Of a DNA stretch of 64,000 bases, positions 44,930 through 55,520 are shown piece by piece; position 1 is the first letter of the stretch; every line of letters starts with the position of its first letter. Origin of the DNA: Phoronis australis. Its lineage: Eukaryota; Phoronida; Phoronidae. The notes beneath the pieces are model-generated. The model was not told where the DNA came from. It worked only from the letters and a program-made list of their open reading frames with translations, and searched no databases. The position numbers and the translations under genes are program-made. The stretch spans positions 1,092,933-1,156,932 of the forward strand of contig NMRA01000054.1 in the NCBI GenBank assembly GCA_002633005.1, in the 5' to 3' direction.

Positions 44930-45370
44930 GATATATATAGATTATTACATGGCGTTATCCTCCGTATTCTAGAGCCCGTGTGGATTTGGAGAAATCCACG
45001 AGGGCTCTAGATAAGGGGGATAACGACTGAGAACATGTAATAATCTATTTATACCACATACTGAACAAGAAACATTGCAATGAATCGATCTACCTTTCTC
45101 CACTCGCCTCGGCTTTGTAACTACTTTCTATGTCAGAGGCCAGGGGTCGGAGGTCGTGACCTTTTAAGAAAAGCCGACTCGGAGATTTTTTGTCAAATAA
45201 TGTTTTTATTCAAAACCAATTGAAAATTTAAACAAAACAGAAATAAAGTGAATGTATAAATTAAGGTTTAGCAACTATTATAGCTTACTACACATTTTAG
45301 CATGCTAAGCTTCGACCGAGAAAATATTGTCTGCTAAAGTAGGTTACCACTGGTAACTGAGTATAATGCT
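44930..45370. repeat. palindrome-headed dispersed repeat, copy 1
   Basis: Starts with an imperfect palindrome of about 115 bp: AGATTATTACATGGCG, CTAGAGCCCGTGTGGATTT, then AAATCCACGAGGGCTCTAGA and CATGTAATAATCTA. It continues with a shared tail containing ATTGCAATGAATCGATCTAC, AGGGGTCGGAGGTCGTGACC and GCTAAGCTTCGACCG. A second copy is at 49,290-49,755. Non-coding. Confidence 0.8.
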
Positions 45371-46545
45371 CAAGTCAAAGGATCCCGACGACGCCATACC
45401 CGCATTCAAATTGAAAACCGGTGATTTACAAGTAAGAGAACATGAGAGAAAAATTTCACTGAATTAAAATATCGTTTTTTTATGGAAATTATGCGTCTTA
45501 TTTTTCTTAGCGTATAAATGTCGGTACAATGCCCTTTGTTGAATATGCAATTGTTGCGCGTGCTCATTTAAGTATTCTATTTTCACGTTCGATGACGTCA
45601 GCCGCTGAGTGCTGCAATGGTAAAGTCGACGACTCGAAACTCTTGCGGACTGAGTTCGAAACCTGCCTCGATTCCCGCCAAAATGTTATCTCACTGGTGA
45701 GATAACTAAATGGGTTATTACACGGTTGTATTGGCTACTCGAGCTAATATTGTGGCATAAAAGCACGTGCATCACGGAATCTGCTTCACGCACTTTTGAT
45801 ACAAGGCACAAGCAGTAACGAGATACAGATAAAATCACCGATTTAGCCGATTTATAAATCCGTGTATAAATAAGTTGAATGCTGGTAAAACCTTTAACAT
45901 CAATAAATATCACATTAATAGTCCAGAAATAACCTCCTGGCCTACTCAAAATCTATCTCGCAATTCAACAGCAGGTTACACGCTCATTTCATGTCGAATG
46001 TATGCCACACAAAATCTCTAGATCATCTTAGCCAAGTACATTGCAGTCTATGAAAATACAACCAACTTCTTTGCAAACATGGAACAGCTAGGAACACCAG
46101 AGGGGTGTGAAGGTTGTTTTTATTCTTCCATAATAAATGTTTGTAAGCGGGCAAATGATTTTTAAATTTCCGCCTTAAGTCCTAACACTTCCAAACTTAA
46201 GCCTTTCAAACGAACGTTTATGACGAAAACAAAATTCTTCAACCAGTTTTGTAAAGTCCTATACCACCTCTAGGTTACATAATGAACCAATCCCACTCCT
46301 AATGTAGCAAAAGGATCCCGTTCATAAAGGATACTAAGTAATGTCCTTCTAAAATATCATGTGAAATGTCAAATCATATCAAGCGGTTTGGAAGTCCAGT
46401 TTTACTTTTCATGAACTTCAGTTGCACTGCACGCAATCCTTTATGAATTTACCGTAGTTGGCTACAGACTGGCCCATTTTTATAAAAACTCGCAACGCAG
46501 AGAAACGTCTTCACAAATTACACCCTATAGCTTATGCAGCTCTTG
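45371..46545. other. no gene; weak tRNA-like segment at 45,617-45,670
   Basis: Mostly non-coding. AATGGTAAAGTCGACGACTC followed by TGAGTTCGAAACCTGCC resembles the A and B boxes of a tRNA-derived SINE head at the right spacing, but cloverleaf pairing is poor. Confidence 0.35.
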
Positions 46546-46547
46546 AG

Positions 46548-46625
46548 GAGGCGGTGTGGCCTAGTGTGATATGTGCCTGCTTTCTTTACTCGAGATCGTG
46601 GGTTCGAATCCCACTGGGTCAAATT
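46548..46625 (+). repeat. tRNA-derived SINE-like head
   Basis: GGTGTGGCCTAGTGTGATAT (A-box-like) and GGGTTCGAATCCCACTGGG (46,600-46,618, a strong T-arm/B-box match) are spaced as in a tRNA. The acceptor stem does not pair and the anticodon arm is not credible, so this is a pol III promoter remnant rather than a working tRNA gene. Confidence 0.6.
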
Positions 46626-46629
46626 GCTA

Positions 46630-47250
46630 AACCCGTGAATCAGGTTTCAAGCTCCACAGCTCGGTTTAACTCTATATTAATAAGGCATAAAATGGTTCCA
46701 ACAGATCAGTGCAATGGGCCCACATGCGCTGCCTGTCCATGTCTGGTACAACGTGTATCATACCGCCTGCAATTATATGCAGCGCCACAGACCAGGAAGT
46801 CCAGCGAAACACTTCTACATTACAAATGTGACAGTCCTTAGTCTCAGAAAATTTGAGCACCCGGCAAAAGATAAATTCCAGTGATGATGATCATCCACGT
46901 TGTTTATTTACTTCACCAACGCAATTTGAAATAGTCGGTAAAATGAAGCCCATTCGAGTAAGCATCATGTGGATCCCTATGCCAACCCCAATGTGGTAGA
47001 AGCCTACAAGCTCAAGTTGCGGTCAAATCAGGATGGGGATAAATAAGGAAAATTTTCTGTGTCAACAGATTGGCCAAATAAAAATAAGATACAAAGTGTT
47101 GCTACAGTGCACACGTGCACAATACTTGGTCTATCATTTTCCCGCCGTAATTGCATGAACCAATCAGATCACAAACGGCGCAAAGTTTTCGAAAACAAGC
47201 TTGATTCTTAGAGAGTCCTGTTGCTGCTCTATTTATTTTCAAAACTTTAT
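46630..47250. other. no gene seen
   Basis: Possible SINE body after the tRNA-like head, then AT-rich sequence. Nothing else supported. Confidence 0.35.
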
Positions 47251-47460
47251 CATAGGCGGATTTAGTGGGGGGGGGGCAGGGGGGTCCGCCCCCCTTGGCT
47301 GCCGCAAAATAGTAAAACAGCAGAAGCGTAGGGAAATGTTGAGTTTATTAATTAACCCCGGTAATTAAAATTAGACGGATGACACAAGATTTAAATGTGT
47401 GCAGTTTTGCAGTTTTAGTGTTGAGGGGGGAGGGAAGCTCAGATCCAATATAAAGTGTCA
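47251..47460 (-). mobile_element. partial hAT-like element, CAGTGGCGGAT family, inverted
   Basis: Begins CATAGGCGGATTTAGTGGGG, the reverse complement of the right end of the copies at 30,197 and 38,648. It continues with the same CCGCCCCCCTTGGCTGCCGC segment inverted, and ends in decayed GGGAGGGAAGCTCAGATCCA sequence. The opposite terminus was not found. Confidence 0.65.
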
Positions 47461-47927
47461 AATTCGGAACACGGGGCAATCGTAACGGAACTATGGCTAA
47501 ATATAGGCTCTCCCGCTATATCTCGGGCGACCGGCAGTGGCGCTGCGCACTACGACTCCGTTTCCGTCGTCTGCTTTACAGTGCAACGAAGAAAATTACT
47601 TCATTTTTAAAAGAAAATGGAATCTGAGTGACGATGAAAAAACAGAAGCTGCTGGTAAGATGTGAATTTTAATCGAATCCTTAGTGAATCACTCATCTCT
47701 TTGTCAAACCTTAACGATTTCCAAAGCAATCGCGTCATTAATGCTAACACAAAAAACGGTGTATTGGGCTATTGAAGACTATTTTAAATACAACAAATTT
47801 GTTACAAACTGATTGCACAAAATATAAAAAGTATAATAAGCATTACAAAAAGCAGTAGGTTTTGCGCGGAAACGCCGAGGACCATAAGCAAGTAGGCCTC
47901 TTAGTAACAAATTTCTAGAGAAGTCGT

Positions 47928-47990
47928 GGTGGTGCAGTGGTAAACCACGCACGCTCTATCTGCCAGGTCGTTAGTTCGAGTCTGGTAATT
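47928..47990 (+). repeat. tRNA-derived SINE-like head
   Basis: GGTGGTGCAGTGGTAAACCA (A box, good D-arm form) and TTAGTTCGAGTCTGGTAA (B box) lie about 45 bp apart. The same GGTGGTGCAGTGGTA start occurs at 62,137. Stem pairing outside the D arm is weak. Confidence 0.6.
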
Positions 47991-48069
47991 GCAGTTTTTC
48001 AAGTTTGATACGTTATCCGTGTTTTTTTTTTCCTGGATAATACTTCAGGAATCAAGGAAAATGCTTGAT

Positions 48070-48222
48070 TTTTAGAGGAAAAAACAGAAAAATTTTCCTG
48101 GGCGGGAGGGGGGTTTGCTCCCCCCATTCGGTGCTATGCGCATCTACAATCGTGGTTTGCGCAAATGCTTACAGACAAATTATTGGCCCCTCTTGTGATA
48201 TCCTTGATCCACCACTGTTTAT
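48070..48222 (-). mobile_element. possible hAT-like element end
   Basis: GGGCGGGAGGGGGGTTTGCT, then CTCCCCCCATTCG, ends at ATCCTTGATCCACCACTG (48,204-48,221). The last bases are the inverted form of CAGTGGTGGATCAAGGAT, a CAGTGG-x-GGAT hAT-type end related to the other copies. Confidence 0.5.
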
Positions 48223-49285
48223 TGTGGTACATTTGATTTATTTTCTGTTCAACTCAATGAGGCCACTTAATAAAAATGTATTCAACACGATTAATGCATT
48301 GTAAAAAACGAAAGTTATCTTCTATCAACATTAGACAAAATCAACACACCTCTTTCTTAAAAAATGGGTTAAAAGTTAGAAACAAAGGACACAAGTTTCC
48401 ATCACTTGATTTCGGACATTGATGTTGGGGAGGAACATCAGTCTGGCGACAGAAACACGGAATCGTATGAAGGCGATGATTTTCGAAATTTGATTCGTTT
48501 TGTTGCATGTCTTTTTTTCCCTACCGTTCAGGATTACTTGAAAACCCGGGAACAAGAACTGAACGAGACAGGGTTCGTGATAACGTTGGTGAACGGTAAC
48601 ATCTAGTGTTACAACTGTCATCGATATTGTCATCTTCTCTGTTTTCATTCAACCTTCCCTGGCGAAAACTTAAATGAAGAGGACCTTCGGTACTTAAGTG
48701 AGCACGGTATACTGTGTGATTCATGTTGAAATATTTAACAGTTCTTTTAAGCACCAATTCACGCTATACCTAAGGCTCATGCACAAATCGGCCCTTTTAA
48801 GGGCCACTTAACACTTCCCAGAAGAACTGCTCACTTGAGAATGTTGAATTTTAGACATGCAAAGGTTAAACCAGTGAAATCGTTACAGAAGTGCATTTTT
48901 AATTCAAACAAAATTAATAATTTTGTAAAACAAAAGCGTTATATAAGTATCTTTTGCATTCACAGGTACTCCTTAGAATTTGTGCACAAATATGTTTCCT
49001 TAGTTTTCTCAGTATGTGAACCATGAATCACAATCTGTCTGATAATTATGGTGCTATTGTGCAAGCAGACGACATAATCAGTATTCACCGAAGTTTGAAT
49101 TTTGTAATGAATTAGCCGTAGCATTGCCAAAAGTACTCGCAATACCAACAGTTCTATTATTGGAAGACTTTGAACAGCGTTTCAATGCCGAAATTATTTT
49201 TTTTGTTGAACTGTACAGTAAATTAGATGCGAGAATTTCCCGTCAAAATACACAAATTTATATCACAATATTAGCCTCGAATGGC
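48223..49285. other. no gene seen
   Basis: AT-rich. Opposed frames at 48,376-48,757 have no recognisable domain. Confidence 0.4.
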
Positions 49286-49289
49286 AGAT

Positions 49290-49755
49290 ACATATAGATT
49301 ATTACATGGCGAAGTCGTTATGCCCCGTTATCTAGAGCCCGAGTGGATTTTGGAGAATTATCGCCCGAGGGGCGTTAGCCCCGAGAGTAATAATTGTATA
49401 AAATCCACAAGGGCTCTAGATAAGGGGGATAACGACTGAGAACATGTAATAACCTATATATATCACATACTAAACGAGAAATATTGCAATGGATCGATCT
49501 AAATTTTCTGGACTCGCCTCTGCTTTGTAACTACTTTCTATGTCAGAGGCCCGGGGTCGGAGGTCGTGACCTTTTAAGAAAAGCCGAGCTATTTTTGTCA
49601 AATAATGCTTTTACTCAAAACCAATTGAAACTTTAAACAAAATAGAAATAAAGTAAATCTATAAATTAAGGTTTAACAACTATTATAGCTTACTACACAT
49701 TTTATCACGCTAAGCTTCGACCGGGAAAATATCGTTTGCTAAAATAGGTTACCAT
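49290..49755. repeat. palindrome-headed dispersed repeat, copy 2
   Basis: Same family as 44,930-45,370: AGATTATTACATGGCG, CTAGAGCCCGAGTGGATTTT, CACAAGGGCTCTAGATAAGG, CATGTAATAACCTA, then the shared tail. The loop of the palindrome holds an extra insert with its own small hairpin (CCCGAGGGGCGTTAGCCCCG), absent from copy 1. Confidence 0.8.
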
Positions 49756-50227
49756 TAGTAACTGTATAAAAGAATTGGTTCGACTCATATTGGTTCCTTG
49801 GTTCGACCGCCCTACGTAAGGAACTAAACACCAAAGCTATTTTAACATAATAAGTACGCGTAACATTCCAAATAATATTCAACGACCACTAACTGCAAAC
49901 AATAAACACATTACATATGCAAATGAATCACGAGATATTCCTAATAAAACAAAATAATGTAGACTTTTCGAGCAAGCGATAGCACATTCTGTTACAAGGA
50001 AAAAATGGCGGTGTTCATGACAAGTTCCTGAACTGATGAGCCGGAAATGTGGGAATGGAAATAACCGACGACAGCCGGTAATTATACGCTCACAGAGAAG
50101 GGTCAAATACTGTTAAAAACTCGCTTTTTGCAAGAAAGCCGAAAAGAGTATAAAGAAAGGGTGTCGAAAATAAGATTTTATTTAGTAAGTATTTTCAGAT
50201 ACTGGAACCACATGAGCAGTTTGAGAC
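49756..50227. other. no gene seen
   Basis: Non-coding; probably intron of the kringle-WSC gene, or upstream of it. I looked for the first half of the kringle here and did not find it. Confidence 0.35.
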
Positions 50228-50627
50228 CAGGGCCCAGTCTCTAATCTTTGTACTCGAAACGAACTCGAAACTATTTTTGGCAATTTCTCTGCTCCTTTTG
50301 TGCGAACTTAAGATAATTGGTTATCAGACTGTGCTCGAATACATTATAGTTTATGCATAGGAGTTTCTAGTTCAAGTTTGCCCTTGAAGACCCTTATATT
50401 CGTGCTACAAACTCGAGTAAAAACTCGAAATTTCGAGTTCAAACTCGAACTTATTGCTTTAATATTGGGTTTACAAACTGTGAGCAATAAACTATCTACG
50501 TAAGTTATTGTGTACTCGAGCATAGAATAATAGACACTAATCTTGAGTTTGCCCAAAAGTAGAGTAGAAAATGCCAAACCTAATTTCGAGTTCCATTTCG
50601 AGTAAAAAGATTGGAGACCGGGCCCTG
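50228..50627. mobile_element. inverted-repeat (MITE-like) element, 400 bp
   Basis: The left end CAGGGCCCAGTCTCTAATCT (continuing to TTTGTACTCGAAA) matches the reverse of the right end: TTTCGAGTAAAAAGATTGG, then AGACCGGGCCCTG. About 28 of 32 positions are shared. The trinucleotide GAC stands directly outside both ends. The interior repeats ACTCGAAA/TTCGAGTT many times. It ends 37 bp before the kringle exon. Confidence 0.75.
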
Positions 50628-50664
50628 GACTTTAAAAAGTGATGATCCATCATTATGTTTACAG

Positions 50665-50769
50665 CATATTTTTCCGAAAACTATTGCCACAACGCGGGAT
50701 TTGAAAGCGCACCCTGGTGTTACACCACCTCCAAGACAAGATTTGAAGAGTGCGACGTTCCGGTGTGTG
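50665..50769 (+). CDS. kringle domain exon (C-terminal half), Kremen-like gene
   Basis: Acceptor TATGTTTACAG, donor TGTGTG before GTAAGT, phase 1 at both ends. Encodes [20 protein letters not shown] then [17 protein letters not shown]-x-N-x(4-6)-PWCY and the final C-D-V-P-x-C are the kringle C-terminal half with three of its six cysteines. The first half must be on another exon. With the WSC exon at 52,808 this gives the kringle-WSC order of Kremen proteins, which bind Dickkopf and modulate Wnt signalling at the cell surface. Other kringle-WSC proteins of invertebrates cannot be excluded. Confidence 0.85.
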
Positions 50770-50872
50770 GTAAGTTAAGCTTATACCATTCCACGCTAAT
50801 CAAATACAGTCAATCACAAGCACGTGCGTGCCTAATCGTTAAGAGGCACTGAGGGGGATGTCTTACGGCGCC

Positions 50873-51244
50873 CGGTTGCGTGAAACAGTCCCCAATAGGG
50901 GCTCAACTAAGGTCCCTAAATCTTTTGCATATTTGTGTCGTTCTTTACTCACAGATGTAATATTTTTCTATCATTTTATCTTCATTATGAGCTCCTCTTT
51001 GACTAATGACATTTTATAAAAGTATATGTAAAATCTGAGTTCTGAATTCAATGAAAATAAACGGGGACTTAGTCCTTAAATTAGGGACGTTGCCTTGAAT
51101 CAAAGCCAAAAAGTTGACTTAGTAATGACACGAAAACATCATAAAAAAAGGACTAGGCCTATCAGTGTTTTCACAAGTCCTCAATTACGCATTAGCATTA
51201 GGGACCTTAATTGAGTTCCCATTTGGGACTGTTTCATGTAACCG
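50873..51244. mobile_element. inverted-repeat (MITE-like) element, 372 bp
   Basis: Inverted ends of about 47 bp: CGGTTGCGTGAAACAGTCCC with AAGGTCCCTAA on the left, and the reverse complement of CGGTTACATGAAACAGTCCC with AAGGTCCCTAA on the right. The interior repeats GGGACTTAGTCC-type short palindromes. It lies about 100 bp past the kringle exon donor. No target duplication is clear. Confidence 0.8.
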
Positions 51245-52807
51245 AGCACAGATCTCTTCTCTAGATGTGCGTACATCAACTCGTTGTTTTGTATGCTGTA
51301 AAATGGATTGCCAAGAGATCGTTGATTCAAATACAACTCGCCCATAACGCGACTTGCCTTTGTTCATCATGACAGAACAAAAATTACCATGTACGTTGAA
51401 TCATATAAAGGACATTTTTGCTAGAACACATGCCTTCTCGTCCGTAATACAGAGCTTTAATGTAATTTCAAATTTTTGGTTACCGGAGAATCAGCTCAAT
51501 CTTGAGAACGTATAGAGAAACCTCCAATTTCTGATGTTTTGTTAACGTGATGACTCGTTCAAATTCAAAGATTACGTATTCCCTTTGTAGGACCTTATCA
51601 ACAAATCTACATATTTTTCCAAATACCTGCAAAAGGATGGTAGGTTACGTTGAGCATGGAGCCGGGTCACTAAACGTCGGCCCTCTTCCCCCTATGCAAT
51701 TGTGGCTTCAAAATTCATTAACAAATTCAGACGGATACATTATGAATCTGAGGCTGCAATAGATATAGAAAATAGAACTGAGAATGCTTTTGTTGTCGAC
51801 GAATCGGGGTCAACACAAACACGAGTGCCCGGTCTCAATCTCAAGAACCAGTGTGGCTAACCGAAATAGTTTGTGGTCATTTCACGGAGAATGTGACGCA
51901 GATTAAATAAAACACTTACATAGTGGCCAACGTAGTCTCTTTCAGTATCTTTGAAGGGCAACATAGATACAATGAACACCCGTACGACTAATCTACAAAA
52001 ACGTGCCACTGAAATTGGGCTACAGGCCAGGAGCAAACTTTGATTGACGGACTGTCAGAAGAACCCCAGAGCTCCTGGAAAGATTCTGAATTCGTCGTTA
52101 AGAATTTTCTCAGGAATCAGCATGGTATTGGTCAAGATATTTGTACTGTGAACCCTTGTTACTTTCTCCATAGAGAGATCTCGTCCACCTACGATTGTCA
52201 TCAAATTATTATTTTTAAAGGATAAAGAACTTGTTTGGAACCATAAGTCCAGTCTCAAGAACACTGGATTCTGGGTTAATGAAGGCTATCCTTGTAGAAC
52301 TAGAAAAGGCATGGGCAGGATTAAGACCATTTTGAAAGTAAAACAGGCGTACTTCAAAGATCATTAGCTTGTTGTTGACGGCACGTTTTTCACGACAGTA
52401 ACGATTTACCGGTTTAACTATTCATTTACTAATGCTTCAAACTGATGCTATTGTTGGAGATGTTTTTCGATACTTTTGGAAGTGGAAGAGCTCATAACAG
52501 GTTCACCTGTCTTGTTGTCCACTGAGTCGTGGCGGCATGTGTTCTTCATGTAGTGTTTACTTGTATGGTAGCCGTACTCAATTACTCCTGTGAATGTTAC
52601 GATTGCATCCCTGTTTCTAAAAAAATTCAACTGTGTATCTATCACTCACGATGCATTACACTCGGGACATTTCATGGAATTTTTTGTCTTAATGTAGACC
52701 AAAATAGGACTAACTTAAGAGCAAAATGTCTTAGCTCCGTCTCATGAAGTTTTTAAGACCGTAATCCACTAAATGTCGCCCTATCATCTTACTTTACCTT
52801 CCTTCAG
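51245..52807 (+). other. intron of kringle-WSC gene, remainder
   Basis: Non-coding apart from unrecognised short frames. The acceptor at its end is ACTTTACCTTCCTTCAG. Confidence 0.55.
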
Positions 52808-53092
52808 AGGTTCCAGGATGCTACGCTGACCAGCTATTTAATCGCGACCTTCAATATTTTGCGTACGCCGGCGAAAAGAACAGCCGCTCCTTCTGTAGAG
52901 AGGAGTGCAAGAAGAAACAATTCGCTTTTGCCGGGGTTCAGAACGGTGACAGTTGCTGGTGTGGAAATTACTACGCCAAGTATGGTCCACTCAAACCCTT
53001 CGAATGTGAACAGGTGCGGTGTAAAGGAAATAGCAATGAATTCTGCGGTGGCTACTTGCGGAACTACGTTATGAAGAGCGGTTACGTTTTGC
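52808..53092 (+). CDS. WSC domain exon, Kremen-like gene
   Basis: Joined in phase to the kringle exon (G plus AG gives Glu), it encodes VPGCYADQLFNRDLQYFAYA, then SFCREECKKKQFAFAGVQNG, DSCWCGNYYAKYG, and CKGNSNEFCGGYLRNYVMKS. This is a complete WSC domain of about 85 residues with eight cysteines, including the FAGVQ and CWCG signatures. WSC domains are extracellular carbohydrate-binding or adhesion modules. The exon ends in phase 1 before GTAAGT, so more exons follow. A CUB domain would be expected in Kremen but I could not confirm one. Only ASCGGGP near 53,475 hints at it. Confidence 0.9.
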
Positions 53093-54237
53093 GTAAGTAT
53101 TTATTGCGCCAGTCGACGAATTCAAACAACTAAAACCACTATCTGTGAATCCGTCGGTTCCATCTCCATCTTAACACCATTTCTGGTTTTCAGCATGTTT
53201 TCTAATCTTAACTTAATTTGGTTGTGACTCTGACTTCAGCGAACATTCTTGTTCTCTGCCCCGACCCTGTCTACGTACGCCAAGAAGACAACTGATACAG
53301 ATCATCAAGGAGCCCTTTTATCAAAGTACACTGGAGTAATTTCTCGCTGTGTTTTTTCGTTCTGTTTTTGAAATTGTGTATTTTTTGATGGGAATTCTAA
53401 GTCTTGAACGTTGCCTAAAGACGGCATGCATAGTTACTCTTTTCCTGTTGTTCTTATTCCCTTTTTCTTAAGAGGCTTCTTGCGGAGGGGGCCCAATGAT
53501 GGAAACAATTGCCTCTCATTTCATTTTTCTGTTTGCACAAACCTTTTATGTTAAGGCTTCAGAAAGTGATGGAAAGAGGTTGACCAAATGAGCAACTATG
53601 ACTATTTACTAGTTTCTCGTAAATGATATAACCTTTCTATTAGAGTATTTGAGTAGCCTGTCACTCTCTCAAACGGGGTCCAGTTTCAGAGGGTCATTCG
53701 GGGCAATAGGGCCGTCTCGAATTACACAGTAACATTCAAACCTCACTTTATTTATCCTCAATAGTGCAACATACGTGCCATTGGAGTTTCACATGTTTTT
53801 TGTTGTTGTATTCTTTACACGTTTTGTCCGTCCATTGCCAGTAAAGTATTGCTACTTTTTGAGCTTCAATTTTTGGATAAACTCGACAAATATCCGCAGA
53901 TGCGTAGTGGTTCTTCGCTTTCCGGACATTAATCAAGAACAAAAAAATGCGGAGCGAGTCGATAAAGCAAGTTCGACGGGTCAATTTCGAACCGAATAGA
54001 ATCCCCCTTCTTGGAGATACCTTTTCAATTCCGGTACTTTTAATCGGTTGAAATCGCATAATGTGTCCGCGGCTTTACACCTCGACGGTTTTCGACGTAA
54101 CCTGTGGAAAAGTGCCTAACATTTTAAAACTAGGTGAAAGAAAAGAACGCGCTCTTTCACCTCCAAGACAAAGGAGAGTCCTATCGCTGTGTAATCCGAG
54201 ACGACCATATTGCCCCCTTGCCCTCTTAAAACCAGGC
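53093..54237 (+). other. downstream intron or flank, no gene seen
   Basis: A short frame after CTTAAG at 53,473 starts ASCGGGPMMET, reminiscent of a CUB start, but it ends without a donor and loses similarity at once. The remaining frames, including 53,748-54,059 minus, are unrecognised. Confidence 0.35.
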
Positions 54238-54480
54238 ACTGTAAACTGTTAACGAGATAAGAAGTACAAGACCACTATCTATGTTCATGTGAATCGCATC
54301 AGCAAAAACAGCCAAAACACTAAAAACTGTTAATGAGGTAAGAAGAACAAAACCACTATCTATGTTCATGTGAATCACAGCAGCAAAAACAGCCAAACAA
54401 CTGTAAACTGTTAACGAGGTAAGAAGAACAAAACCACTATCTATGTTCATGTGAATCACAGCAGCAAAAACAGCCAAAAC
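54238..54480. repeat. minisatellite, 3 x 81 bp
   Basis: Three units with exact 81-bp spacing: GCCAAAAC landmarks at 54,311, 54,392 and 54,473. Each holds AACTGTTAA-GAGGTAAGAAG, CACTATCTATGTTCATGTGA and GCAGCAAAAACAGCC. Because 81 is divisible by 3, the minus strand stays open through all units and repeats a 27-residue hydrophobic peptide (AVFAAVIHMNIDSGFVLLTS). That frame (54,226-54,519) is more likely a consequence of the repeat than a gene. Confidence 0.9.
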
Positions 54481-55193
54481 ACCTAAAACGAAGCTATGAT
54501 AATACATCAACAATAGCATTGAACGCTGTCAACAGGTACAAGAACTAGACAGATAGTTGTGAGTTATACCATGGTAATATTCTCAAAGGTTTTTCAACGT
54601 GGGAAACCCGCCCTTTCTTGAACACAAAAAAGATTCCAATTACATGAGGCTACCACAGAAAAATTACCGTATCGTAGCATTGTTTCAGTAACGTCACTTC
54701 TTCTGAACCCTTCTGTCTGGAATTCGTTTAGAAACTGAAGGCACTTCTGTGAAAGAACTTACCTTTCAGACCTACTGACCACAGCGATTTATTCGTGGAT
54801 TACAAAAAATAATTTGATAGGTTCTGAAGGCTTGGCTTAACGTACAAACTTATAAAATACGATGTAAATGGAAATATGTATAAAATGTTAGCGAATATGT
54901 ATGAAAGTGTTAAATCATGTGTTATGTTAGGCAAGTTTGGAAATGTTACGTACAAACTTCTCTATACAGTTGGAATGAGACAATGTTGTCATTTATCTCC
55001 TTTTTGTTAACGTTATTTACTAGTGATCTAGAAAGATGTAATGTGAGGGATGTAGTCTCTAGTGTCAGCATTGGTTTGTTAAAGTTGTATTTTTGCCGAC
55101 AACTTGATATTATTTGCTGAAACAATTTTCAACATACAAGAAATGATAAATAATTTAACAAAATATTGCAAAATGTGACAATTATCAATTCAT
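54481..55193. other. no gene seen
   Basis: AT-rich and non-coding. Confidence 0.4.
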
Positions 55194-55520
55194 TTGTCGA
55201 AGACGAAGATTATCGTATTAGAAGATACTATGAAAAGTGGTTTCTTGAGGGAAATCCTACTGAAATCACATCTGAATATAATTAACTTGGTAATTAAGTT
55301 GCAAAGGAATTTGGCCGGGTGTTCAAAAAGTTTAACAGAACAAGCATCGAAAGCACTGACATACCAGTTGAGATGTGGCTTAAATTATTTGACTCCAAGG
55401 TATCAACTTTTGTTCTTTATAGAGCAGAAATAGGGGGTCATCACATGGGTGACGATAGTGAAGTTATGCATAATAACATTGCAGTCAGAGGTGACTATGA
55501 AGGCACATGTTTAGTAAAAT
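55194..55520 (+). pseudogene. LINE reverse transcriptase remnant, thumb/after-YxDD region
   Basis: SKTKIIVLEDTMKSGFLREI resembles the KTKI-x-VF-x-x-GG-x-L segment that follows the catalytic core of jockey/CR1-like reverse transcriptases. SLTEQASKALTYQLR matches the L-x-x-QA-x-KAL helix. In a shifted frame IPVEMWLKLFDSKVSTFVLY then RAEIGG matches the LFD-x-x-V-x-P-x-LLY-x-AE-x-WG block. At least one frameshift, near 55,310-55,330, separates them, and the sequence decays after 55,520. The catalytic YADD part is not visible. Confidence 0.6.

Noticed and set aside
46548..46625. A tRNA gene with a strong GGTTCGAATCC box
   Set aside because: The acceptor and anticodon stems do not pair, so it is treated as a tRNA-derived repeat. 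The same holds for 45,617, 47,928 and 62,137.
53473..53590. ASCGGGPMMET as the start of a CUB domain of the Kremen-like gene
   Set aside because: Similarity stops after about six residues, and there is no donor before the stop codon.
54238..54480. Regular direct repeats that could suggest a CRISPR array
   Set aside because: Whole 81-bp units repeat, including the would-be spacers; this is an animal genome and a minisatellite.
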